Assembly: GCA_035578155.1 (NCBI GenBank) | Contig: JAPWDM010000011.1 | Span: forward strand, 22,420,375 to 22,484,374 | Reading direction: 5' to 3' | DNA length: 64,000 nt | Origin: Brachynemurus nebulosus | Lineage: Eukaryota; Arthropoda; Insecta; Neuroptera; Myrmeleontidae | Shown here: positions 45,662 to 57,906 of the stretch, in pieces | Layout of the letters: the number at the start of each line of letters is the position of its first letter | How positions within the stretch are numbered: the stretch's first letter is position 1 | The notes under the pieces: model-generated | What the model was told of the DNA's origin: nothing | The model's database searches: none | What the model saw: the letters and a program-made list of their open reading frames with translations, nothing else | Translations under genes and position numbers: made by a program

Positions 45662-45800
45662 TTGATAGATTTGAGCGTTACTTTATGGTATTCCATTTTA
45701 AAATAAAAAGACAATTTTTTACTTTACTAATACCACTTTATTTAGAGTTCTAATAGTCTGTGACATGTTTCGGCCCGTATGGCCATTCAACAGTTCGTCA
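45662..45800 (-). repeat. Penelope-type terminal repeat with hammerhead-like motif
   Basis: The minus strand carries CTGTTGA, then ATGGCC/GGGCC as stem II around an AUAC loop, GAAA and the palindrome ACATGT. This is a hammerhead layout with A6 of CUGAUGA changed to T. Downstream is the block aaataaagtggtatta, aaaatggaataccataaagt, shared with 13450-13550. No RT ORF is attached, so it is a solo terminal repeat. Confidence 0.55.
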
Positions 45801-45943
45801 ATGTTCGTCAATCGGCGGTGTTAGTAGAAAGTACCTATTGTACTTGGTTTTGTTTCATTTATAACTAGCTACCAGTTTTATTATTTTATTTAGTTACCCG
45901 CGTCTACGCGTGATGTTTGAAATTGTGACATTATGTTAATGCA

Positions 45944-47690
45944 CACGGTTAAAAATATAGGATTAATAAGTAATCTACAGAGGTTACATATATGGCAACA
46001 CCAAAATTTTATTAAAATCTAATCGGTTGTTTATATTAAAAAATTCATTGCAATATAACTGATATTAAAAATTAATTGAACTTGGATTAGAGTCACCAAA
46101 CCAAATTTTATTCCAGTTGTATTGCAAACTAATACTATGTGTATTACGATTCTAAACTCAAAAGGTATTAAAAATAAGTAACAGTGGATTATATTTTAAA
46201 CCAAATATGTACTAAAAGATAGGTTTCTTTGGTTTGAAATTTTAATATTGTCTGTATTAAAATCTAATATTTTAATTATTAAATATTGTAATGAAGGTTA
46301 TATTGAAACTCAATTGCATTTTTGTATTACCAACATTTTATTGATTTTTTTTTACAATAAACAATGATTTTTAAAAAGTGAACTTTAAAAAAAAAAAAAT
46401 TAGATCTTCCGGGCTTAGCTCATGGTCTGTTTCTTCTTGAACGTTTTCAGTAGATTCTTCTGATTTTTTCCTTTTTCTTGAACTATAATTTTTCTTAATG
46501 GTAGAATAAAACCTGTAAATAAAGAGGAAAGTTAGTAGAATTATTGTTAAATGTTAGTTGCAAAGACTTACCACATAACTGAAGTGCTTAAATTCTATGC
46601 TGACTGCTACGCCGAAGTTGTCCGAGTAAATAATTTAAATTTTGATATAAATAAAAATCAGGACATTTCGCTCTTGTCTGGCAGATCTTGAGTTCGAAAC
46701 CAAACGGGGGAGATACGTTATCTAAATTACGATACGGCTCATCTATCAATAATCATTCCATTATCAAAATCAGCTATATTTTACATCAAACGATACCATA
46801 ATAGTTACGCACCTAGAAAATAGATAAAAAAAAATCAGAATACTTTATTTTTCCGTATATCGTTTTATACTTAAAATCGATATTATACGTACCTTGTATA
46901 AAAACCTGAGTTAAAAAATAATTTGAATTTTTATATTGATAAACAATATCAAGTATTGTTTCAGGAATCCATGTCAGTTGTATCAAAATTTCAATAAAAA
47001 GTAAATATTTTGCGAATGAACAGTAATTTATTTAATAACGGCAATGACTATACAAACGTTTAAGAATTGAAATTACATTTTTAATTTTAAATATTCAAGC
47101 ACTTTTATATTTAAATGTTTTTAGCCCGACCGAAGTTACGAAAATAAACAAAATAATTGAACAAAAACGCAAGGAGTTCTGATTGTGTATGACTGGTGAT
47201 GCATTTAGGTATATATGTACATATACCTACATATTTTGATGTTCCGTGAGAAATGTCCTTGATGTTAAATAATAATTGACCAACAGAGAAAACAATACTG
47301 AAAATTAAATGGGTTGGAGTGAGAAGGACATAATAACATATTGGGTATGCACGTGTCACTAACACAACACAAAACACTGATCTGATTGATTTAATCCAAA
47401 TTAAGATTAAAATCTAAGTATTCTTTAATTTGGAATTAAAAAATGTATATACTTTGGATTAGGTTTTAGTATATTTTTGGTTTGGTTTTTACGATTTCAA
47501 TAATTTTGTATTATATTTTAATCAAAAATGGTTTAAATTATGGAAAATAATATAATTAGATTAAATCTGAATATCAAAAAATATTGGAAATATTTTAATA
47601 TAAGGACAAGATTTATTTTTAATATTTTAATATTTAGTTTTTTCAGTAAGTTAAGGTTGGATTAAAAAATTAGTCCAAGATTTTTAACCG
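45944..47690. mobile_element. 1.75-kb TIR element enclosing a spliced mini-gene candidate
   Basis: The left end cacggttaaaaat(a)t then (a)ggattaat is mirrored at the right (attagtccaagatttttaac then cg). TGCA stands outside both ends (45940-45943, 47691-47694). Internal text is very AT-rich with repeated accaaa and ttaatattttaa phrases. A two-exon ORF lies on the minus strand at 46371-46576. The superfamily is not recognised. Confidence 0.55.
46371..46576 (-). CDS. Two-exon mini-gene candidate, Lys/Glu-rich 48-residue product
   Basis: The minus strand has an ATG at 46576, two bases later in the codon a consensus donor (gtaagt, intron 46571-46513, 59 nt), a branch-like ctaac, a pyrimidine run and acceptor ttatttacag. 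Exon 2 (46512-46371) continues in frame as WFYSTIKKNYSSRKRKKSEE then STENVQEETDHELSPEDLI, and stops after a T-run-encoded tail. The intron is of typical insect minimal size. The basic-then-acidic composition recalls the tail of MADF/Myb-like proteins, but no domain is assignable. It lies inside a TIR element, so it may be a transposon accessory ORF remnant. The 5' side has a stop three codons above the ATG. Confidence 0.35.
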
Positions 47691-47698
47691 TGCATACA

Positions 47699-50600
47699 TA
47701 CTGGAATATAATGTTCTTCCTAGATTAAAAAGTAACCTATAACCCACCATCTCTGTTTCCCAAGCCTTCTCTGGTTGAGCTGTTTAGGCGTGAAAATAAG
47801 ACTCGCCCTGCTAATCAAAAGAAGAAAACAAAAAAGACACTGCAGTATTTAGGATTTAGGAATCCTCCTTCATTTTGGCATTAAGAGGATTGTCCAAAAA
47901 AATTTTGTGGAACCATTAACTTAATGGAATAAGATTATGATTGCCTATCTAAATGTATATTTTTGCTTAAAAAAATATTTAACGAAAAATATATTTTGAA
48001 ATACTAGAATCTTTATATATAGATGAAATTTTATTTTTCTACTTCGAAACATAAATTACTTAGCTTTGGTTATAAAATTGAATTCAGGTGTTCACTGTAT
48101 GTAAAAACAAGAAGTATACTTAATAATGATGGTGATGATAGTGACTTATCAAGATTCGATTTCGTTAGAAAGATGGTTTGAAATAAAAATTTGTAAATTA
48201 AATTGTTATCTCTACAATAAATCCTGAATTTATGGGGATAGTATGATTAATATCGTTTTACTTTCAAAAATCACATTTCATAATTAATTATAACCTTTAA
48301 TATTGTACATAGGTGGTACATGCGGCGAGTAATTATAAAAAAAAAATTATGTCAGAAAGCAATTATTTATTCTTATCAACATTTTATCCTTAATAAAACC
48401 TATAATTTCAACTAAATGGCTTTTATTAAATATAGGAAAATCATGTTTAAGTAATATAAGCACTTCATGATTCCTTTTAGCTGATAAACTTAAAAAAAAA
48501 TCCCCTATTTCAATTATTTTTAATTTCATATCTAACTAATAACGAATTTTATCACTTTTACTATATATTTATACGTACCGTATCCCCTTTAAGGGGTTAT
48601 AATACAGTTGTAATGGTCGGAAGTTTATTATTTTTAAATACATTATCTCAAGAATACTCTCACCAAATTTCGCAACGTTTGAAATATTAAATCCGAAGTT
48701 ATAGTTATTTATAGCGTACTACCTCGAGTAGCACTAGCGGCCGCACCTGCGCAGCTGCCGCTTGCTATAATATAATATAAGCAGTACGTCGACTTTCACC
48801 GCTCTATTGAATTGTTGGGAATGTATGACTTTGAAACTTTGGATCATTTGTGTATAGAACGTTCAACATCGAATATGAAACAAACAAAGTTGTAACTTTA
48901 AACACGATTATCTTGAAAATACTCTTGTGGTCTACAGGATTATTAAAAGAAAAAAAAAGCTATCTGTCCGATCAGCACCAAATTTATATTACTTATTTAT
49001 TATCATAATAGCTAGTCGCTGACCGAAGAATTTTCAATTTTTTTTACAAAGATTTATTTAGAGCAAAAACATTCGAAAATTTAACATTTTGAAAAAATAT
49101 ACTTTTTGTGAACCGTTCTCAAGTTATCATGTCCACTGCAAGTGATGCCCAAAAAAAGGTGCACCTAGGATACAGTTGTAGTTCCGCTATTTTCAAATAT
49201 TTTTCTATGAGTATAATACCTAAGTATCTTAAAACATGTACTAATCGGTATTAATAACACTATGAGGCCCGAGCACTTTCACAGTTAACTTGTCTGCCGG
49301 CAATGTTTTTAAAGAAACTATATAAAGAAATACATAAAATGATTCAACATGTACATATATGTGATACGTACATACATATATTTGACATTCAAACACATTC
49401 AAATCAATTAGAGAATTATAGAAAGTTTAGACTTTAGATAACAAACTGGTAAAAATAAATGAAAAAAAAACAAATACTTTTATTAGTTTTTATATTGTTT
49501 ATTTTAAAATTTTTTAATGAAATCAAGAGAGTGGTGTGTGTTGGTGTTTGTGTGAGTTGAGTATATACACACGGTGTGGTAACATCGCACACATACATAA
49601 TACGCAATCAATTAATCATTGATCGTGAGCGGTTGTTTTGTTTATTTTCGGATGCCGAAGCCGTGGGACTGAAAGTGTTAATAGTTTTTAAATGAATATT
49701 TGTTTTGCTGTTGAAAAAAAATCGAGAAAATGTCGTCATTTCGCTCGCTAAAGCTGTATGTAACCCCTTAACGCTATATACGTCAGCTGGTAGGTATAAC
49801 TCGAATAAAAGAAATCTATCTTTTGATCTTTCTACGTCAGAACAATAACGTTATATTGCGACCCCACTATATGTATACATACCATGGAAGTAGTGAAGGT
49901 GAATACGATATAGCAGACTTACCGGCTTTTCACTCACATATTTATAGATAATTTCTTTGTGGCACGCACACTGCCAGCACAATCAATACAATAAAGAAAT
50001 TTAATTTCACTTATAGCTAGCTCTGGCTGGCTGGCTCTACCGTCTCTAGCTCTACCGTTGCGTTGTGTGGTACCCGAGGTACGTACCTAGCTAGTAACTC
50101 GTAGAGTTGCTTGTGTTATCAATAAAATCGTCTATACGAGGAATGGCAACATTATTAAAACAATATTAGACGTATAATAAAAACAATATCACGTCGTTTG
50201 AGTCAGGGTTGAATTAAATTAACATCGTTGGCAAATTTATTTCGTACAGTGGACGCCAGAGATTATAATCATTAATCACTTATTGGTGTCATTTTAAGTC
50301 GATACGAAATCGTTGTATAAAATTAATTAAAAAATTGTATGTAGATGCATTAAAAAACAGAACAAAATTTCACCATTTTTTTTTAAAACGCTAAAATTAA
50401 AATTTATTCAACTAAAACTTATACCATAATTTAATTACAAGTACCTACTTCATTCAATTACAAAAAATATTGAAAAATAAAAATTTTACGCTCCAAGTTC
50501 CAAGAGGTGTTTTTTTGGATGACCATCTCTTGAACTAAGGTAGGAGTTCCCCATAGAACACTAGAAGCCAACTAATATCAAAAAAATGTAGCTTGCTTGG

Positions 50601-50885
50601 AACCCTTTATAGGCCTGTTACAGCTTAAGGCATGTAGTCAGTCGGTGTCCATCGCCGAACGCACAGTGCATTGTAATACATTTTTAGACATTGTTACTTG
50701 AATTGGACAGGTTGATCTGTCCCATAATACGCGTGTTGTAGTAGTGTGTGTGAATACGCACACAGACGCAAACACCAAACTAACACTATTGCAAGCAGTG
50801 TGTACCTACACAACATAGTGATGAGATTTTACGTCACCCATTGGTTACAAGTGGAACAGTGTGATTTGGTTACTAGTTTGGTGCC
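47699..50885. other. No gene seen; repeat-like text and one GC-rich patch
   Basis: The patch at about 48720-48775 (gtagcactagcggccgcacc then tgcgcagctgccgc) is sharply GC-rich. It lies in text (ctcaccaaatttcgcaacgt, gttatagttatttatag) that resembles 58150-58210, suggesting a dispersed repeat. Another less AT-rich patch is at 49985-50100 with ggctggctggctctaccg. No frame or terminus is convincing. Confidence 0.4.
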
Positions 50886-51223
50886 TTGGAGTTCCCAAAC
50901 TTTTTAGACCCCCGACATCCTTATTATACAAATCATTTCCGGCGTCACCCTTTAGCCCCAAAAATGTGGTTTCTCAAAAATTTTTCCTCAAAACAAGTAA
51001 TGAATAAAAAAAATTCATTACTTGTTTTGAGGAAGGCGAGTCATTTTGTAACATTTTTTCTTTTTTCCCTAAAAAATATAACAGACGAGCAAAACAAAAA
51101 TCGGTTTTCCAGATTTTTTTATTTTGACGGGGCCTAACACTATTGATCTTGTTTTCCCTTTTTTAGTGAGACAGTCACGGTGCCCTTTGCGATGCTTAAA
51201 AGCGCACAATTTGGGAACCCCAG
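50886..51223. mobile_element. hAT-like MITE with perfect internal hairpin
   Basis: The ends ttggagttcccaaact and gggaaccccag (inverse ctggggttcccaaat) match the common hAT terminus CAGGGGTTCCCAAA. Inside, cctcaaaacaagtaatgaat (50986-51005) and its exact inverse complement (51013-51032) flank a 7-A loop. No 8-bp duplication could be matched, so the outer limits are approximate. Confidence 0.55.
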
Positions 51224-53043
51224 AACTAAGAGTTTAGGCAAATTTTGTTTCTTTCTTAAAATATAGCAGTTTTACCAAAGAATCATTTTTTTGCGAACCG
51301 GCCACACTGATAATAATATGTAAAAATACAAAACGATCGATGTAATTGGTTTTTATTTAGACACCGGACTTATCATACCAGTGTTTAAAATTTTTAGTAA
51401 ATTTTTTTATAAGGAAAAAATCAAAATTTTTAATTTACACAGAATTACTAATCCTGAACACATCTAGGCGTTTACGGTAGCTCTGCTCGATAGTGGTAGC
51501 TAGGTGTTGTGGAAGGAAGCGAAAAATTTTAACCGAGATCACTTTTTTAAAGGCACATAATTATCTAAATAATGTTCTAATTTTTATGGAAAATATTTTT
51601 GATGTAAATTACTCAAAGAAAATACAGTAAAAATACAATGTCTCCAAAAAAAAATAAATAAATAAATAAATAAATACAAATTGCCCCTTAAAAATAAAGC
51701 GGCTCCAGCGACCTGAGTGCATACTAACAATTTACCCCTAAAATATTCTATATCTTCAAACACTACATCTTTAATTCAACGCCTGAATATCATACGCACA
51801 GTTAAAGTTTATTACCGTATAGGCAAGTCGTGAGAAAATCGTGATTTAAATGTGTAATATTAGTTGTTGTTTTCAGTCGGTTATCGTTATTATCAAAAAT
51901 TGCAAGTCCCATTTAGTGATCACAATAAGTGGTGACTACTGTATTTGCAAAAATAAACTTTTACCTATACGATAACGGTATAGAATATTAGTTATTTTTA
52001 GGTTTTGATTATTTGGATATACCTACATATACGGATATACCAAATGGCAAACAGAAAACACGTCAAAGATTGAATGACGTTTTAATATGAGTTTATGTAG
52101 CGAAAGAAAATAAGATGAAGGAGGGTAAGTATATCATTGATTAAACTTAAGAGAAGTATACTCACAGGTTTAGGTATTTACTTTTGAAATTGAAACTGAA
52201 ATTTCAGATGGCAAAAATTTTGTTCACAAGCCTTCTAGAGAAACAAATATGAATCGAATCTCTCAAACTGGGACCGTAGAATAAACTGACTATTGAAAAT
52301 ATGTTACCTGACTTTTTATTACGTTTAACTTACTATAGGCAAGAAGTAATTATAATTCAATCTGCAGTTATCACTATGAAACTCTTTTTTGAAATTGCTA
52401 TGTATTTAGCCAGATACCTAATAATATTTCGAAGAAATTGCAGTTCAAATTTCAAGTCTATCGGAAGAAAGAGTTCATTTCGTTACCTTGAAAAAATGTA
52501 GTTTCGAGATAATCGCGCTTGGGTCACCACTTTATTTGTTTTGTGTTTCTTCATACTTAAAGTACTATTTTATTTGCTTCTTTCGTTTTCACGAAAAAAT
52601 TTCCAATTAGAAGTCTTACTTTTTGCTTAATTCACAGAAGAAATTGAAGTATACTCCTTAGACATATCTATCTGATAATAATTCTCAAGATTAGCTGTAT
52701 GAATTTGGAAAAATATAAATTTATAAGCTAAAACATCTAACTAGAGATCTTCAATTTCCTTACAAGTATAGTATTTTGTATATTACTTTACTTCTTCGTA
52801 GCATTGTAATTGTATACTTTCGTCAAGATTGTTTATTCGCCAGCTAAATTCAGTGTTTTCATGTAGTTTACCAGGTGTTTATGTTAGCAATCATTTGTGC
52901 CTGTCTAGAGGATACATATCTAATGTCAGCAGTTTGTGTCATCTTACACTGTGAACATATAACCTAATTAATAATGTCATTTAAGTTCACCTTGCAATAG
53001 TTGCAACTACAGCTTAGTAGATACATCTGCTGTATCCAACTAT
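51224..53043. other. No gene seen
   Basis: An (aaat)n run lies at 51645-51675. The plus frame at 52301-52501 is unrecognised. A donor-like gtaagtatat follows aagatgaaggaggg near 52113, without a supporting ORF. Confidence 0.5.
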
Positions 53044-53486
53044 AAGGCCCGATTTACATTAACGCTCCGCTCTCGGTACGGTATCACTCCCGATTCGATA
53101 TAATCTTGTTGTGTTCACATTACAGTGCTGATATCATGCTAGTAACTATTCGTTCTCTATTGACATTGTAATGCTGCTCTAGGTACGCTCCCAGTTCGGT
53201 CTCAATTCGATACAAATATCTTTTCATAGTAATTGAATGCAAGCGAAGTGGAGTGGGTACTATAGGTACAAGCCATAACAAGTCTGATATCGCTCCGATA
53301 AAATATTACCTGAGTGGTATTGATATTGAAGTGGCATTGGAGCGAGAGCGAACCGTGACTGATTTCGGACCGATATCAGAGCGATGATGTGAATACACTC
53401 ATTGTTTATTGTGTAAGAATATTTTATCGAACCTGGAGCGGAGTGATATCGTACCGAGAGCGGAGCGTTAATGTAAATCGGGCCTT
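53044..53486. mobile_element. MITE with ~48-bp TIRs
   Basis: aaggcccgatttacattaac then gctccgctctcggtacg is mirrored almost perfectly at the right end. The flanks share actat on both sides (left before the terminus, right after it), a possible 5-bp duplication. TA or TTA/TAA readings are also possible. The body contains many gagcg and gatatc-like short repeats and no ORF. Confidence 0.85.
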
Positions 53487-53555
53487 ACTATAGTAAAGAA
53501 ACACAGTGGTATGAGTTGTTAGTAGTTTAGTAGTACGGTGGTACATATTAATTTG

Positions 53556-53558
<3 letters not shown>

Positions 53559-53632
<74 letters not shown>
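53559..53632. repeat. (TA)n microsatellite
   Basis: About 37 perfect units, one of the longest of the window's seven arrays. Confidence 0.95.
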
Positions 53633-53637
<5 letters not shown>

Positions 53638-54414
53638 GTCTAATGGGCACTTTTACATAAACCTACAATAAACGTAAGTAAAAACAGATTTTATTTTAAA
53701 TGTTGTTTCCGTTGCATTAGAATATATTCCTTAAAAATTTCCTTTTTAGAGTTTCGGAAGCCCTAGGCCCAATGTTCACTCTGCTTGTTGGATGAGATGA
53801 ACCTGAAGATACTCTAGTATTCTTATTTACAGTACAAAAACTTACAATATGTATATTTAGAATAGTTCAGATCGCTACTAGCTCTCGATATTAAAATAGA
53901 ATTTAAATCGATATTAAAATTGTCACAGAAACCAGATTTTACAATTGAACAAGGTTTCAGCATCTTTCGCAATATGTAATCTTTTAATAATATTATTTTT
54001 GATCCGACTTTTAATAATACTCTTCGATTGTACGTTGTAATTCCTTCTTTTCGCAATACAAACTAGATCTACATAATGTAGTTACTACACCGTTTCTATT
54101 TAAACGAACATAATTCAGTTACTGGTATAGAATAGTACAGATAATTTCTCAGAAGAACAAAGATACCTACTATCGTTCTTTATAAGTGTGATAAAAAGTG
54201 AAAAATCACTGGCGGGTTGCGTGCTCTTTGATCGACGTTAATTTTATATCTAACTTACTTTAGTATCATGTACTCCCATATATTCACTTGGTACACTGTT
54301 TTCGTTTTAAGAGCGCATATTGGAAACATGAGTTGCTCATTTAATGCACATTATATACTAGAATAGATATGTAAAGTAATATTCGTTAATACAGAATGTC
54401 GTCAATTTCACAAA
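53633..54414. other. No gene seen
   Basis: AT-rich. The 77-codon minus frame at 53823-54056 has no recognisable features. Confidence 0.55.
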
Positions 54415-55387
54415 CTACACAGAGAAAAAATTCCAGTAAAAATTACTGAGCTGCCTCCGGTAAACGAGTCTTAAGTGACCAGTCCGTAGGAAATTATTAA
54501 GTAAAAATATAAAAAATGCGTTTCAAACATTATTTTTTACGATTCATTTGAAAATTTTTCCTGTACACCTTAAGAATTTTTCCTGTACACCTTAAGAATT
54601 TTTCCTGTACACCTTAAGAATTTTTCCTATACAGCTGCGTAAAATTCGATGGGCTAGTAAAATTTCATGTGGACCCAGGGAAAATTTACTTAATTTTTTG
54701 TAAAATTGTACTGAGTCGCTGTGCATTTCATCCCTCTCACATATCATTGCAACCAAGCATCACACAGACATGAGAATAAATAAAACAAGCACGCAAGCGC
54801 ACCGAGCATTGTCTAACACGACCAACACGAGTTACAGGCATAGCAACTAAGCAGGTTTGGACGGTTTGGTTCAGTTGTGCAATAACAACCATCATGACTG
54901 GATGTTTATGAAGTGTTTGTTTGTTGTGTTTCATGAATTTTTGTTTAGTTTTTATTTTAATTCTTGTATGTTTTTTTTATATGTATTGATATTATGTTAA
55001 TTGAAATATGTTTTTATACAAATTATTGTAATGTGCCTATTGTTTTATCATGTAATATGTCAAATAAAGAATTTATATATTTTTTTCCACAAATAATAAA
55101 AAACCACAAAAAATTTTTTCTATATTAATAATTTGATTTTAATGCTTACCCTTCTATCAATATCCTTTTAAACTATTTTAATTCAATTATTTATTAATAA
55201 ATAAAAAAAAAACCTTATTTATAAATAATACGGTAATTTTTACTGAGCTATAGGGTAATTTACAATTTTTACTATAAATTATCGTACTTTTTGCTTAGCT
55301 TGTCACTTATGTCCGCATTACCAGAGAGCTCAGTAATTTTTTACCAGAAATTTCAGTAAAAATTACTGTATTTTTTTCTCAGTGTAG
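54415..55387. mobile_element. MITE with ctacacagagaaaaaa termini
   Basis: The left end ctacacagagaaaaaattcc then agtaaaaattactgagct is inverted at the right (ttttttctcagtgtag, cagtaaaaattactg). Copies of cagtaaaaattactg or its inverse also occur internally near 55230-55360, giving nested inverted repeats. It is about 970 bp. It contains the 22-bp minisatellite at 54551-54636. No ORF and no clear TSD. Confidence 0.65.
54551..54636. repeat. 22-bp minisatellite, 3.5-4 units
   Basis: Units tttttcctgtacaccttaag then aa repeat at 54555, 54577 and 54599 exactly, and at 54621 in diverged form (cctatacagct). The first copies are identical, so the expansion is recent. Confidence 0.9.
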
Positions 55388-55656
55388 CTTTTATCCCAGA
55401 ATATTTTAAATTTGAAATAATCCAGACAATTCAGTTTTTGTGAAATTAAAAGGTAGCTAATATAATTAAGTTACTTTTCCACTTAAAAATTTTATAAAAA
55501 AATTCATTAAACATAAAATTTCTCGATATGCTGCTATGTCCTTATTCTAATTCTAAATACAGATTTGAACTGTGTATAAGTTCAGAAAATACATGAGGAA
55601 TCAATAATGTTTTGGCTAAATTAAAATAAATAATGTGAACTAATATAAATCACTTA

Positions 55657-57200
55657 CAAGGAGATTCACCCAGAGTGAAATTCGGGATTTTAATGAAACT
55701 TCGCTGGCGTGTAAAATAGGCAAAAATAAGGGACCCGTATTTTTTTTATCGGCCATCTTCCACATTTACGAGGTGAAACCATCCCATAAAGTTGGGGGTT
55801 CTAATTGTATTTCTTAAGATATCTCGAAAACTACAAGAGATAGAGGAAAACTTTAAATTGACGAAATGTTACTCTTTGAAAGACCTATCCACCTGTATAA
55901 GTTAAACCAGGCCCGGCTTCATAAGAGGGGCTGGAGGGGTGAAAATGGGGGTAAATTTTCTTGTACAGCCTGAATGGTTCAAAGTATCAAATTTTTACCA
56001 TTATAAATAGAAAGAGCACTAAAAATTTGGGGATATGTGTTTTTGCGTTTTTTCGAAATATATGTGGTGTCCAAGCCATATAAAGAAGAAAAAAGTAGGG
56101 TAGATTATATTGCATTATTATTCATTGCAAATTCGTTCTATATTTTTATGTTTATTTTCATCATGAAAATGTAAATTTTTACTTTCCGATAATGATTCAT
56201 GTATTTTTCAGTATTTACTTAATTGGTAATTTAGCCATGTGTATATTTGGTCACTCATATTCGATATTTTTTATACCCGTTTCTACCAAAGTTCTCTGGT
56301 CTGCAAGTGTTGTTCAACAAGAAGCAATAATCTTCCGTTCAACAACTGCCTGTATCTTCTTACAAATTCGTTTTTGACCGCGGTTTATTTCTTTCTCAAC
56401 ATTCAAACTATTTTACTTATCCTTTTTGTATATTTTACAGGTGTCAACCCCATTTTTCAAATCGCAAAATTTATTACAAAGTACCTGGACAGTTAGCGTA
56501 AGAGATTATTGCTTCTTGTCGAGTATTCATTAAAACAAGCACACCAGAGAATTTTAACTTTCGCGGAAATAGGTATAAAAAATATCGAATATAAGTAACC
56601 CAATGTAGACATGGCTAAATTACCAAGTAAGTTAGTACTGAAAAACATATGAATCATTATCGGAAAGTAAAATTTTACATTTTCAGGATGAAAATCAACA
56701 TAAAAATTAAAAAAAATATAGAACGTATTTGAAATCAATAATAATGCAATATAAGCTACTCTTTTTTTTCTTCCTTATGAGGCTTGGATATCACGCATAT
56801 TTCGAAAAAATGCAAAAATACGTATCCCCTAGTTTTTGGTGCCCTTTCTATTTATGATGACAAAAATTTGATACATTGAACCATTCAGGCCGTACAAGAA
56901 AATTTACCCCTATTTTCACCCCTCCAGCTCCTCTTACGAACTCGGCCCTGGTTTAACCTATACAGGTGAATAGGTCTTTCAAAGACTAACAATTCGTCAA
57001 TTTAAAGTTTTCCTGTATCTCTTATAGTTTTCGAGATATCTTAAGAAATACGATTTGAATCCTCAACTTTAGGGGATGGTTTCACCCCGTAAACGTAGAA
57101 GATGGCCGATAAAAAAATACGGGTCCCGTATTTTTGCCTACTCTACACACCAGCGAAGTTTAATCAAAATCCCGAATTTCACTCTTGGTGCATCTCCTTG
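55657..57200. mobile_element. 1.5-kb foldback element, ~680-bp arms, TTA duplication
   Basis: The left arm starts caaggagattcacccagag then tgaaattcgggatttt. The right arm in reverse complement starts caaggagatgcaccaagag then tgaaattcgggatttt. Inversion can be followed through cgaaaactacaagagataga, ctggaggggtgaaaatggggg, ccgataatgattcatgt and agattattgcttcttgt to a centre near 56340-56500. TTA lies directly outside both arms (55654-55656, 57201-57203). The arms differ by a few percent to about ten percent. There is no transposase, and frames within are mirror chance frames. A relic of one arm is at 16028-16150. Confidence 0.85.
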
Positions 57201-57678
57201 TTAGGTCACAAGATCAACTAATCCCTAGCGGTTATTTCACCTTACGACCAAATTACAAAATTTCCTTGTAACCATACCATTACCGTTTTTACTCTCGACC
57301 ATTGCCGATTTCATTACACTCTCACACAGAGAGAGTTTTCACTTTAAAAATTGTTTAATTAATCAGTTAAGCGATTTATTTTGTATTCTAGGAACTAATA
57401 AATTGATGAAACATTTCCGTGTTTGATTGGTACTTTAGTAGGACAGTTTTATATTTTGAATAAATATTTATTTTTAAACACCCAAACATGTGAAACTTTT
57501 TAATTTTAACGTATATTTTCATACATTTTTCTGAACACTTTATTTACCAATTTAATTCTGTTATATTATTTTGTGAACTGTAAATTTCCTCTATGTTGAT
57601 TCAACAATTAAATATAATATGTGTTCTGTCCTATATTACAATTTTATGTAGGTATGCAATAATTGATTCAATTTTACG

Positions 57679-57906
57679 TTAACAAACGAGTAAATAACGA
57701 ACCACCTTTATTAGAAAATGAAAGGAATGTATGAGGTGCCCTGAACGAACACTCCTTGACACACCACACACACGTTTAAAATCATCATCACAGTACCAAT
57801 GAGCAATGACCTTTTCGACAACATCAATAAAATATATTCGCCCGGCTAACGTGATCATTAGGTCATCGAGGTAGTGAAATTGGGTTCCACACATAACATC
57901 ATCCAA
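57679..57906 (-). CDS. Unidentified 75-codon ORF, GC-richer than surroundings
   Basis: The first ~58 residues (MDDVMCGTQFHYLDDLMITL then AGRIYFIDVVEKVIAHWYCD) have balanced, protein-like composition, and the DNA is visibly less AT-rich than either side. The C-terminal portion is AT-driven. YLDD superficially recalls a reverse-transcriptase box, but the neighbouring residues do not fit. It may be a captured exon fragment or chance. I do not recognise it. Confidence 0.25.
   Translation of the reverse strand: MDDVMCGTQFHYLDDLMITLAGRIYFIDVVEKVIAHWYCDDDFKRVCGVSRSVRSGHLIHSFHFLIKVVRYLLVC

Noticed and set aside
46596..46715. tRNA-like sequence (gttgtccgagt ... cttgagttcgaaacc)
   Set aside because: Box-A-like and box-B-like phrases exist, but no stems pair convincingly and they are separated by extra A/T DNA.
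57679..57906. Reverse-transcriptase fragment because of YLDD
   Set aside because: Residues around YLDD do not match RT motif C context, and no other RT motif is present.
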